A program made the translations under genes and the position numbers. A model generated the notes under the pieces. It searched no databases. It saw nothing but the letters and a program-made list of their open reading frames with translations, and was not told the origin of the DNA. A stretch of DNA of 64,000 nt. It comes from Owenweeksia sp. GTDB taxonomy: Bacteria > Bacteroidota > Bacteroidia > Flavobacteriales > Schleiferiaceae. The stretch is from contig NZNV01000001.1 in the NCBI GenBank assembly GCA_002695025.1, positions 1 through 64,000 of the forward strand, written 5' to 3'. Numbering within the stretch: position 1 is the stretch's first letter; every line of letters starts with the position of its first letter. Below, one piece after another: positions 24,040 through 31,763 of this stretch.

Positions 24040-26968
24040 GTGAAATGCTTGGTATTAAGATTTGTATCAACGTTCCTAGAGCCGGGTAACCGGCCAATCG
24101 GGGTGGTGACTGGATATCCATGCGGATATCGAGGTTGAAGAGTTCATTATAGGTATGTATCCGGCTTCCGGATAAGCGCATACCGAGGCTGTTCGCCTTT
24201 TTTTCGGTTTGGGGTTGAAAGCCGGGCCCGTTGTCATGTATAGTAACTTCCAGCCATTCATCTTCTCTTTCCCGGAGGGAGAGTGTGAGTCTTCCAGATT
24301 TGGAAAGAGGGGCAATACCATGCTTAATGGCATTTTCAAGATAAGGCTGCAACAACATGGCGGGGATAATGCGCAGGGGGTTGATGTTTTCCTGGATGTG
24401 AAGGGTGTACTCCAGTTTTTCTTTGAACCGCATCTGTTCCAGCTTCAGGTAATTGGTGAGATAACGGATCTCATCTTCCAGGGTGGTGAATATTTGCTGG
24501 GAAAGGCGCATGGTTTGGCGGATCAGTAATGAAAAGCAATCCAGATACTGCTGTGCGTCTTCAATATTGCCCTGGTAAGTGAGGTACTGTATGGAATTGA
24601 GGCAGTTGAATATAAAGTGAGGGTTGATCTGGGCTTTGATGGCCTCCAGTTCCAGTTCTGCCAGCTTTCGTTTTTGCTGCAGGCGCAGATAGGCCCTTTG
24701 TTTTTGCCGGAACATGACCAGATAGAGCAAACCGATAAGGAAGCCCGTAACCGCAAGTCCCATAATTAAACGGAAGGTGATAGTTTGCCAGAAGGTAGGT
24801 CTCTTTACCAGGGGAATGGAAACAGGCGCCCCTTCATTTTCTCCGTTTGGCCCGATGGGGCGCACTTTAAACAGGTATTTGCCGGGGGGCAGGTCCGTAA
24901 ACTGTATCCACTGGCTGGGCGAATTGTACCAGCGGTCGTAATAATCTTCCAGCGTATAGCGGTAGCTGGTCTTTCCGAGGTTTTCATAATTGAAGCTGCT
25001 CAGGCGGAGGTAAATATTGGAAGCTGAAGCTTCAAAATCCAATTGGTGCGGGTTATAGAAGCTTTGCTTTTCCGAACCGGCTTTGAGCACGGCTACCGTG
25101 GAATGGGAGGTTTTGATGAGGGTTTCCCGGGGGATGATGCCAAGGCCCGAAGAGGTGGTTGCATAAATGTGTTCCTGATTGCACCAGACCGAAGTTACGT
25201 GATTGGAAGGCAAACCATTCCTGAAAGTATACTGACGTACCTGGTCTATACGCTCTCCTTTCAGGCTGAGGTTAAAAACACCCTGGTCCGTAGCCAGCCA
25301 TACCTGTTGTTTACTTTCCGTATAGACCTGGTTTATGGTACCCATGTAAAGCTTAGGGCGCTTAAGGGCAAAGGCCGAATCCAGGTGAGGATCATACATA
25401 AACAGGCCATCCGATCCGGTGGCTATTAAAACCTTCTGATCATCAAATTTCACCATATCGCTGATGTTGGCGCGCGCCAGAACGGGGTGACAGGACAGGA
25501 GGTAGTTTTGCTTAGTGCCATGATAAAGACCGTTGGGGGTGCCGATGATCACCTGATCCTTATACGCCAGTACACAGGTGGTACGCAAGGAAAAATGTTC
25601 GGCCGGTATACCACCTTTTACTGGAATGGAATACATACCCATGCTGGATGCTATAAGGAGTTGTTTCCCACCTGCATCTATGGAGATATCCTTGATCACT
25701 CCTGCAGAGGCAGAGGTTTTGACATCCAATAAAGGTTGTGCCAGCTTATCCGAAACCTGGTGATACACCTGTGTGTTGCTGAAGGTATACAGCTGATCCT
25801 GGTAACCGTTAAGTCCTTTTAGCTCTTCACCGGGGGTACCGGCCATAGTCTTAAAGTAGCCCTGGCAGATGTAACCGGGAGCGCCCTGGCCTTCATAAAT
25901 CATATACAGGCGGTCATTGCCGTTGCTGTAAAGGCTTAGGGGAGTATATTCCGGGAGCCCGGTTTTTTTGCAGCGCAGGTGATTGGCCCACTGCGAAGCC
26001 GGGATAAAATACAGGCCTTTCCGCTGGGTGGTAAACCACAGGTTCTCATCCCGGTCGGAAAATACATCGTTGACCACGGTGTTTTCCAAAAGGCGGATGG
26101 GACGGGTGTTGGCGGTAATCATGGGAACGGGTCCCCAGTACAGAAGGCCTTCGTGGAGGTAGGTAAACCACAGGCGATTTTTGTGGTCCAGTATCATCTG
26201 TTTGGGCATTTCACCAGCGGGCACAGCGGCTATAAACTCCAGGTGGGCAGGATCCCGGAAACGGTATACTCCCATAAGACGGGTATTGGGCTGGTAAGCT
26301 ACCACGTAACTATGGTCATGGGTAAAACGCAGGGTACCATCTCTGAAGAAGGAGGGATCACCCTCAATATGGAAGTGCTGTAAACTGCCCTCATCGGCCC
26401 GGTAGAGAAGGGGAGTATCCCCGTCCGATAGTACCAGGGTGTTTTTCCAGGCCGAATGGATGGAAAAAGGCTTATTAAGTGGAATGTCCACCCATTGTAG
26501 CTTAGCCTTCCTGAAACGGAATAGCCCACCGGTATTCCAGCTGTCCCCGATCCAGCAGGATTGGTCTGCCTCGTCCTTTTCCATCCGGTTTCGGGTCTTG
26601 TTGTTGATCAGGGCCAGGGATGAATCGGAGTTTTCGTTGATCACACGACCATTCCGGTAATAACAAATGTGGTTTACAAGGGGATTTATAAGTACCGTTT
26701 CACGGCTCACCGGTATTGCTTCAATAATCTCCTTGTCCGGGAGCCCGTCACGGTCATCGAGCACCTCAAAGGAATGGCCGTCATAACGGATAACGCCATT
26801 GTTGCTGCCAACCCATATAAAACCCGTGCTATCCTGGGTGATGATATAGCCGATATTGGCCGGGTACCCGTCTGATACACCAAACACTTTCATACCCGGT
26901 ATCTGGGCATGAAGGGATATATAGGCAAACAGGCAAGGTATGGTTAACAATAAACCTGTACGCGTCAT
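24020..26968 (-). CDS. Beta-propeller sensor histidine kinase (LytS/YehU-type)
   Basis: The 982-residue sensor has a signal peptide, a large periplasmic two-component-regulator propeller (about 25-640, with 'GFIWVGSNNGVIRYDG' and further W.AT..G blades), a Y_Y_Y domain (about 665-745), one transmembrane helix (about 755-775), a short linker and a His_kinase-type catalytic region. That region has INPHFIFNCLNS (phospho-accepting His near residue 785) and a HATPase domain with NAIKHGI and IHDNGPG. In Bacteroidota such sensors commonly detect glycans or envelope signals. It precedes and overlaps the LytTR gene, so the two act as a pair. Confidence 0.88.
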   Translation of the reverse strand: MTRTGLLLTIPCLFAYISLHAQIPGMKVFGVSDGYPANIGYIITQDSTGFIWVGSNNGVIRYDGHSFEVLDDRDGLPDKEIIEAIPVSRETVLINPLVNHICYYRNGRVINENSDSSLALINNKTRNRMEKDEADQSCWIGDSWNTGGLFRFRKAKLQWVDIPLNKPFSIHSAWKNTLVLSDGDTPLLYRADEGSLQHFHIEGDPSFFRDGTLRFTHDHSYVVAYQPNTRLMGVYRFRDPAHLEFIAAVPAGEMPKQMILDHKNRLWFTYLHEGLLYWGPVPMITANTRPIRLLENTVVNDVFSDRDENLWFTTQRKGLYFIPASQWANHLRCKKTGLPEYTPLSLYSNGNDRLYMIYEGQGAPGYICQGYFKTMAGTPGEELKGLNGYQDQLYTFSNTQVYHQVSDKLAQPLLDVKTSASAGVIKDISIDAGGKQLLIASSMGMYSIPVKGGIPAEHFSLRTTCVLAYKDQVIIGTPNGLYHGTKQNYLLSCHPVLARANISDMVKFDDQKVLIATGSDGLFMYDPHLDSAFALKRPKLYMGTINQVYTESKQQVWLATDQGVFNLSLKGERIDQVRQYTFRNGLPSNHVTSVWCNQEHIYATTSSGLGIIPRETLIKTSHSTVAVLKAGSEKQSFYNPHQLDFEASASNIYLRLSSFNYENLGKTSYRYTLEDYYDRWYNSPSQWIQFTDLPPGKYLFKVRPIGPNGENEGAPVSIPLVKRPTFWQTITFRLIMGLAVTGFLIGLLYLVMFRQKQRAYLRLQQKRKLAELELEAIKAQINPHFIFNCLNSIQYLTYQGNIEDAQQYLDCFSLLIRQTMRLSQQIFTTLEDEIRYLTNYLKLEQMRFKEKLEYTLHIQENINPLRIIPAMLLQPYLENAIKHGIAPLSKSGRLTLSLREREDEWLEVTIHDNGPGFQPQTEKKANSLGMRLSGSRIHTYNELFNLDIRMDIQSPPRLAGYPALGTLIQILIPSISHEKIKV

Positions 26969-27073
26969 TAATAAAGTAGAGTTTCACCTATAAAAATACA
27001 AGAACTATCGAAATAATCTTACAAGCAGATTAAGAGAATGTGGGATAATGTTGGGATGGAGTATTTTTAGGGC

Positions 27074-27550
27074 ATGTCTATGAACTTTAAAATAAGGAGG
27101 GCAACCGCATCGGATATTGATCTGGTGCAGGAGCTTTTCAGGCTTACTGTAAGCACCCTTTGCCAAAAGGATTATACCGATGACCAGATAGCTGCGTGGT
27201 TGGCTGCGGCACAGGGTAACCTTCCGCAATGGATACGAAAGCTGGATCAACAGTATTTTTTATTGGCCACGGACGGCCCTCAACTGTTGGGTTTCGGTTC
27301 CGTGGATGAGGGCTATATTGACTTTATGTACGCCCATGCTGATTATGCCGGAAGGGGAGTAGCCTCCGGTATACTGCGGGAGCTGGAAAGTGAAGCTAGC
27401 AGGAACGGGCATCAAGTACTGCATTCGGATGTAAGTATTACGGCACGCCCTTTTTTTGAGAAAAAAGGCTTTAAAGTACTGCATGCCAACGAGAATATAA
27501 GAGGGGAGGAAAACCTGGTCAACTATCGCATGGAAAAGCACCTTTCCTGA
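27074..27550 (+). CDS. GNAT family N-acetyltransferase
   Basis: The 158-residue protein covers one complete GNAT fold: IRRATASDIDLVQELF (helix 1 region), central strands with LLGFGSVDEGYIDFMYAH, and the acetyl-CoA-binding motif A in YAGRGVASGILRELE (residues about 92-106). Its closest relatives in style are the YafP-like acetyltransferases. The substrate is unknown. The cytosolic gene stands alone, divergent from the sensor-kinase gene and convergent with the cysteine-rich protein gene, from which it is separated by a strong bidirectional terminator. Confidence 0.85.
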   Translation: MSMNFKIRRATASDIDLVQELFRLTVSTLCQKDYTDDQIAAWLAAAQGNLPQWIRKLDQQYFLLATDGPQLLGFGSVDEGYIDFMYAHADYAGRGVASGILRELESEASRNGHQVLHSDVSITARPFFEKKGFKVLHANENIRGEENLVNYRMEKHLS

Positions 27551-27554
27551 AATA

Positions 27555-27584
27555 AAAGATCCCCGGAATTTTCCGGGGATCTTT
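27555..27584. terminator. bidirectional intrinsic terminator
   Basis: AAAGATCCCCGGAA (27555-27568) and TTCCGGGGATCTTT (27571-27584) form a perfect 14-bp stem with A and T tails on either side. It separates two convergent genes and can work on both strands. Confidence 0.85.
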
Positions 27585-27602
27585 GTTAAGCGAGGTTTTT
27601 GT

Positions 27603-28001
27603 TTAGAAGATCTTAAGCACCCCGGGATTATTCCAATCCAGGTTATAGGGGCCGCAACCTGCACAATGCATATAGGTGCCGGAGCTTGGTACGTTGTTGC
27701 AAGGGTTGGCTGCATTGTACACCTTCACGTAGTTTGAAGTACAGGGTGTACAGGGCTTCTTGGCCGGAGTAACCAAGCCTACCAGCCATACGCAACTGGA
27801 ACAACAAGGAGGAACGTTTACGCTGCTGTTGGCCTTCACGCAAATTTTCACGGTACAAACTTCCCGGCAGGTATTGGGGTCTTGTTGTATAAGTTCCACT
27901 ATGTATTCACAGGAAGTGGAATTGTCAACAAGAAGGGGTTGAGACCAGGAGGTAAAAGAGCAGAGAGCCACAAAAAGGCAAGCAAAAAATGCTTTTTTCA
28001 T
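27603..28001 (-). CDS. Small secreted cysteine-rich protein
   Basis: The 132-residue protein starts at the ATG at 28001, ten codons inside the longest frame, because MKKAFFACLFVALCSFTSWSQ is a textbook signal peptide. The mature part carries about a dozen cysteines, several in pairs (CC, C..C), and lacks any domain I recognise. No T9SS sorting domain or lipobox is present, so it should be periplasmic or released. The spacing suggests a disulfide-rich fold of Bacteroidota-specific type. It is monocistronic, with a strong terminator just downstream. Confidence 0.6.
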   Translation of the reverse strand: MKKAFFACLFVALCSFTSWSQPLLVDNSTSCEYIVELIQQDPNTCREVCTVKICVKANSSVNVPPCCSSCVWLVGLVTPAKKPCTPCTSNYVKVYNAANPCNNVPSSGTYMHCAGCGPYNLDWNNPGVLKIF

Positions 28002-28229
28002 AACATTGGTTTTTTGGTTAAACATGCTCAATGTTACAAATAAAATATTGAATTACAATTGTTTAATTAAATGATGGAAAGGCAATACGGAAAAAGTTAT
28101 ATCACTTTTATGAAGTGTTAATCTCAGGAACGCACTTTATATCAATGGGCATTCAATCTACTTTTTTTAGTTAGTGGGGATCTCAGATTTTTTTTTGTGA
28201 TAGGAAGGAATTAATGTTTAATATAAAAA

Positions 28230-28241
28230 GGATAATTATCC
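28230..28241. promoter_or_regulatory. 12-bp perfect palindrome upstream of a -7 box
   Basis: GGATAATTATCC lies 19 bases upstream of TATATTTG (28261-28268), that is, over the expected -33 region. It could be an operator controlling the transcript that starts near 28275. Confidence 0.4.
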
Positions 28242-28260
28242 AATGTGTTTAATTTTTGTG

Positions 28261-28268
28261 TATATTTG
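28261..28268 (+). promoter_or_regulatory. -7 box TATATTTG of a possible small RNA
   Basis: This is an exact match to TAnnTTTG on the plus strand with no open reading frame downstream before the hairpin at 28334. It implies a start near 28275. Confidence 0.5.
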
Positions 28269-28274
28269 CCTAGC

Positions 28275-28360
28275 AGAGTGAAGCAGAGGCTTTTATTTTC
28301 TGCAGCAACCGAGTTAGGTTAATTGGTGAAGGTAAAGCCCCGGTACTGCCGGGGCTTTCT
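28275..28360 (+). ncRNA. Candidate small RNA (about 85 nt)
   Basis: The stretch runs from the predicted start below the TATATTTG box to a strong terminator. It contains a 5' hairpin (GCAGA 28283-28287 with TCTGC 28299-28303) and a 30-base single-stranded middle, and has no start codon leading to a plausible protein. It matches no RNA family I know. The terminator could serve only the convergent araC-type gene, so the RNA is a hypothesis from the promoter-hairpin arrangement. Positions 28032-28229 upstream hold only AT-rich sequence with no gene. Confidence 0.35.
28334..28358. terminator. intrinsic terminator, both strands
   Basis: AAAGCCCCGG (28334-28343) pairs with CCGGGGCTTT (28349-28358) around a 5-base loop. 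It lies 7 bases after the AraC-type gene's stop on the minus strand and ends the candidate small RNA on the plus strand. Confidence 0.8.
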
Positions 28361-28365
28361 CATGA

Positions 28366-29358
28366 TCAGCGCAAAGAGCTGGGTAATATGCCAAACCTCT
28401 TCTTAAAGGCTACCGTAAAATGTTGCGGATTTTTATAACCTACCACATGGGCCGTTTCGCTTACGGTTTTTCCCTCTTCTTTAAGGAGCTTCAGAGCCTT
28501 TTGCATGCGTAGTTCGGTAACGTAGCCAAATACCGTATGGCCCCAGGTTTTTTTGAAATTGCGTTTCAGGTCGTATTCGTTGGTTCCTACCCTCTTTGCG
28601 AGCTCCGGTATGCGTGGAGGGTTTATAAGCTCTTCTTCCAGTATTTGCCGGGCCTGTAGCAAGGGCTTCATGCGGGCCATTTCACAGTCATCCCGGAACT
28701 GGCGGCAAAAGGATCGTTCCACCTGGTCCAGCTGCTGCATTAATATTTCCAGCACGCGTGATCGGAAGAACAGATACTGCAGGACGGGATCAGCAGGGGG
28801 GTGGCTGAGGTTTTCCAGTAATTGCAACAGTGCAGGCAGTATGGGCAGGTTTTCATCCAGTAGAAAACCACTTTGTTTATCCTCAAGCTTTTGGATGAGG
28901 TTGTTATGACTGTCATAACCCGGTTGCAGCAGCTCCCGGAAATCATCCAGCGGCAATAGCACCGAAAGCATCTTAAAGGATGAAGATCCTGTTTTGAGTT
29001 CCAGGTCCTGCTCAAGGGTATCCGCGCGATAGATGTTGTGTTCTCCGTTGCGGAGCTGTGCTTTCCAGGTATTTCCGGCATCCATACCTTCAAGCTTTCC
29101 ATCCAGCATAAATACCAGTACCACGGCTTCACGGGTATAGGAGGTGCGCAATGAGGCCGGGGAGTCACCCCGCAGGTCCATGTGCAGGCAAAGCAAGTCC
29201 TTACTATCCCAGCAATGCAGCTTGCAGGAGGTGGTTGCGGGGCATGAACTCCTGATCTCCTGGCCGAAGGCCGGAAAACGGATGGTTTGATCACCCGGAG
29301 TGGTGATCTCATAAAGGTATTCTGTCAGTTTGGTGGTCATTCGTTCAGTGCCTGTCAA
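28366..29358 (-). CDS. AraC-family transcriptional regulator
   Basis: The 330-residue protein has a C-terminal double helix-turn-helix of the AraC/XylS type: IPELAKRVGTNEYDLKRNFK (HTH 1) and TVSETAHVVGYKNPQHFTVAFKKRFG (HTH 2), ending LPSSLR. The N-terminal ~220 residues are an unclassified ligand or sensing domain. This arrangement resembles PchR/YbtA-type regulators of iron-uptake genes. It is divergent from the heme-uptake operon, with 110 bases between start codons, and I infer that it activates that operon, sharing the region with a Fur-like site. Confidence 0.85.
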   Translation of the reverse strand: MTGTERMTTKLTEYLYEITTPGDQTIRFPAFGQEIRSSCPATTSCKLHCWDSKDLLCLHMDLRGDSPASLRTSYTREAVVLVFMLDGKLEGMDAGNTWKAQLRNGEHNIYRADTLEQDLELKTGSSSFKMLSVLLPLDDFRELLQPGYDSHNNLIQKLEDKQSGFLLDENLPILPALLQLLENLSHPPADPVLQYLFFRSRVLEILMQQLDQVERSFCRQFRDDCEMARMKPLLQARQILEEELINPPRIPELAKRVGTNEYDLKRNFKKTWGHTVFGYVTELRMQKALKLLKEEGKTVSETAHVVGYKNPQHFTVAFKKRFGILPSSLR

Positions 29359-29439
29359 TTACTCCCTTTTGCGTTGGAGGAACTCCCGATGGCGTTAACC
29401 CTGCATGGAATAGGTCCCCGATTTTTGCGGCATCAAAAC

Positions 29440-29460
29440 TATTTAAAATTAGTCTAAATA
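29440..29460. promoter_or_regulatory. Candidate Fur-like operator
   Basis: A 21-base imperfect palindrome has outer arms TATTTA (29440-29445) and TAAATA (29455-29460), with the right arm extended to GTCTAAATA. Fur boxes of Bacteroidota have, as I recall, the same TTTAGA..TCTAAA outline. It ends 8 bases before the first gene of the heme locus. Confidence 0.45.
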
Positions 29461-29468
29461 ATAATAAG

Positions 29469-30437
29469 ATGCGGAAAATAAGCAGGACCCTCTTTTCTCT
29501 TATTGCTTTTTCAGGTGTTCTCCACGCCCAGAATACAGAGGCTGACAAGGCTTCTATAAAGGAAATGTGCGGTTGTTATAAAGTGGACTTTGAGTATGCC
29601 GAGACCTTTTCGGATGCCAGGGACTACGAGTTTCATGATCGGTATTCGGCTCACGGCCTGGAGTGGATCTTTGTGGATGAGGAGGAAGACGATAAACTGG
29701 TGCTCCAGCATCTGCTGGTGGCCTATGATACCATGGTGATCAAACACTGGCGCCAGGATTGGCTCTATGAAAATCGCGATCTGCTGGAGTATAACAAGAA
29801 CCTGGAATGGAAAAAGCGGGAGCTTTCTGCCGATGAGGCCGCAGGTACCTGGACCCAGAAAGTATACCAGGTGGATGACAGCCCCCGTTACCAGGGGCAT
29901 GCTACCTGGGTACATGTAGACGGCAAGGACTACTGGGAGTCACAGGTGCTGGCTCCGCTTCCGCGCAGGGAGTTCACCAAACGCTCTGACTATAACGTGA
30001 TGTTGCGTACCAATAAACATAAGATCACCTCTTACGGCCATGTGCATGAACTGGACAATGCCAAGATCATTCGCAGTGAAAACAAGGATAGTACGCTGGT
30101 TTGGGAAAAAGGACTGAACACCTATACCCGTGTAGATGATTCCAAGTGTGAGGCAGCCCGCCAATGGTGGCAAACCAACCGTGATTATTGGGTGGATGTA
30201 CGCCATGTATGGGACGAGCTCATTGCTGAGAACGACTACATCAACCTGGAATGGAAGGTGGAAGACCAAAAGTTATGGCAACGTCTTTTTGCCCTGGGCG
30301 AGGAGTACCAGCAAAAGGATCCTTACAGTTCTGCCAAAGCCAGAAAAGCGATCAAAGCTACCATTACCGATTACCTGTCATACAAACCCACCCCCTGGAC
30401 CACCGCGTCATCGGGTGAAAACAAGACAAAATACTAA
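29469..30437 (+). CDS. DUF6607 family protein
   Basis: The 322-residue secreted protein has a signal peptide (to about residue 21) and a soluble domain with many conserved Trp, Tyr and Asp residues: GCYKVDFEYAETF, HGLEWIFVDEE, VIKHWRQDWLYENR, TQKVYQVDDSPRY. These correspond to DUF6607 as I know it, whose function is undetermined but which is repeatedly found beside TonB-dependent and heme-uptake genes in Bacteroidota. It is the first gene of a plus-strand operon, 20 bases before the HmuY-like gene, and follows a Fur-like site. I infer an accessory envelope role in iron or heme acquisition. Confidence 0.7.
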   Translation: MRKISRTLFSLIAFSGVLHAQNTEADKASIKEMCGCYKVDFEYAETFSDARDYEFHDRYSAHGLEWIFVDEEEDDKLVLQHLLVAYDTMVIKHWRQDWLYENRDLLEYNKNLEWKKRELSADEAAGTWTQKVYQVDDSPRYQGHATWVHVDGKDYWESQVLAPLPRREFTKRSDYNVMLRTNKHKITSYGHVHELDNAKIIRSENKDSTLVWEKGLNTYTRVDDSKCEAARQWWQTNRDYWVDVRHVWDELIAENDYINLEWKVEDQKLWQRLFALGEEYQQKDPYSSAKARKAIKATITDYLSYKPTPWTTASSGENKTKY

Positions 30438-30457
30438 ACCCTCAAAACAATCCTGAT

Positions 30458-31702
30458 ATGAAGAAAATATACACCCTTTTAGCCGCCTGTACCCTGATGG
30501 GGACGGCCCAGGCCCAGCTTTTTGATACTACCGGTATGGCGCAGTGGCCCTTATTGATCAACTCCTACGAAACCTGGATGGAAGGAGCCTTTGAAAGAAA
30601 TCGCGATGTTAATGATGCTACAGACTTTGGCTGGGGTAACTATGACATCAGCACCCACCTGATTAGCGGGGATAGTATTTACATTATCAAAACCCTGGCA
30701 GGTAACCACAAAGCCATTTCCATTGACCAGATATCCGGTGGCGTATATACCGTTTCGTACAGTAACCTGGATGGTAGCCAGTATGTGACCAAAACACTCG
30801 ATCGTTCGGCCTTCAACAACCGCAATTTCTTTTATTACAATATGGACCAGGAGGTAACCAAAGACCTGGAACCGGCTTCCCAGGACTGGGATATTGTTTT
30901 TACCAAATTCCTTACGTATTTCCCGGGCTTTGGAGGTTACCCGGTAGCGGGTGTGCTGCACAACCGGGGCGTGGAAGTTTCCCAGGTTGAAGTACAGGCC
31001 GGGGCCACCGCTACGGTAAATGATACCGTACAGTTCCCGATGAGCGCCAATATTTCCACCATAGGATATGACTGGAAAGACGCTTTTGCCGGTGTTATTT
31101 ATGATACGCTGGTGTACTACGTGAAAGACCAGGCTGGTAACGTAAACGAGCTGAAGCTGACCGCTTACGGTGGATCAGGGTCCGGGAAAATGGTGTTTGA
31201 AGTAAATGGCCAGGCAGATTCCATCAGCCTGGGGTCCGGTAATGCGGCACAGGCCTACTATTCCTTACAGGCCGGCCAGCAAATAGCTACCAATACCGAT
31301 AATGACTGGGACCTCGCCTTTTTTGCACAATCCAGCTTTAGCGCCATACCGATTCGTATCAATGATGTAAATGGAGTGGAACTGTACGTATATCCCAAGG
31401 CCGATATTACCCATTGGAATACCATTGGCCTGGAAGATGAGCATACGGACCGGCTGATATCGGCCTACCCCAACCCGGCCCATGACCATATCACTCTCAG
31501 CCTTTACACGGCCGCAGGTGATGATTATACCGTCCGTTTGATCCATACCAACGGACAGGTGGTAAAATCGGTGTCTTATGATTCTCTGAATGGTGTGCAA
31601 GAAGTAAAGGTTCCCACCCATGATATGGCTGCGGGGATCTATATCCTCTCTGTTCAGGGAGAGCATTTAAAAGCCTCTACTCGCATAATGGTTCAACCCT
31701 AG
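30458..31702 (+). CDS. HmuY-like heme-binding protein with T9SS sorting domain
   Basis: The 414-residue protein has a signal peptide, then an HmuY-like fold with two copies of the family's W-D motif: DWDIVFTKF (about residue 147) and DWDLAFFA (about 283), plus an N-terminal half similar to HmuY (GDSIYIIKTL, KAISIDQISGGVYTVSY). It ends in a T9SS sorting domain (YPNPAHDHITLSL to IMVQP). HmuY captures heme and hands it to the TonB receptor. The usual HmuY is a lipoprotein; this one is instead routed by T9SS to the surface or medium, making a second, released hemophore plausible. Heme ligands (two His in HmuY) are not obviously conserved. Confidence 0.65.
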   Translation: MKKIYTLLAACTLMGTAQAQLFDTTGMAQWPLLINSYETWMEGAFERNRDVNDATDFGWGNYDISTHLISGDSIYIIKTLAGNHKAISIDQISGGVYTVSYSNLDGSQYVTKTLDRSAFNNRNFFYYNMDQEVTKDLEPASQDWDIVFTKFLTYFPGFGGYPVAGVLHNRGVEVSQVEVQAGATATVNDTVQFPMSANISTIGYDWKDAFAGVIYDTLVYYVKDQAGNVNELKLTAYGGSGSGKMVFEVNGQADSISLGSGNAAQAYYSLQAGQQIATNTDNDWDLAFFAQSSFSAIPIRINDVNGVELYVYPKADITHWNTIGLEDEHTDRLISAYPNPAHDHITLSLYTAAGDDYTVRLIHTNGQVVKSVSYDSLNGVQEVKVPTHDMAAGIYILSVQGEHLKASTRIMVQP

Positions 31703-31726
31703 GTTGAAGTTTTGTGATTAAACGTA

Positions 31727-31757
31727 AGCGGGTAGCAGGTAACTACCCGCTTTTTTT
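31727..31757 (+). terminator. terminator/attenuator directly before the TonB receptor gene
   Basis: AGCGGGTAG (31727-31735) pairs with CTACCCGCT (31743-31751), followed by a run of Ts to 31757. The receptor start codon (31764) lies only six bases further on, leaving no room for a separate promoter after the hairpin. Confidence 0.8.
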
Positions 31758-31763
31758 CCTTCC

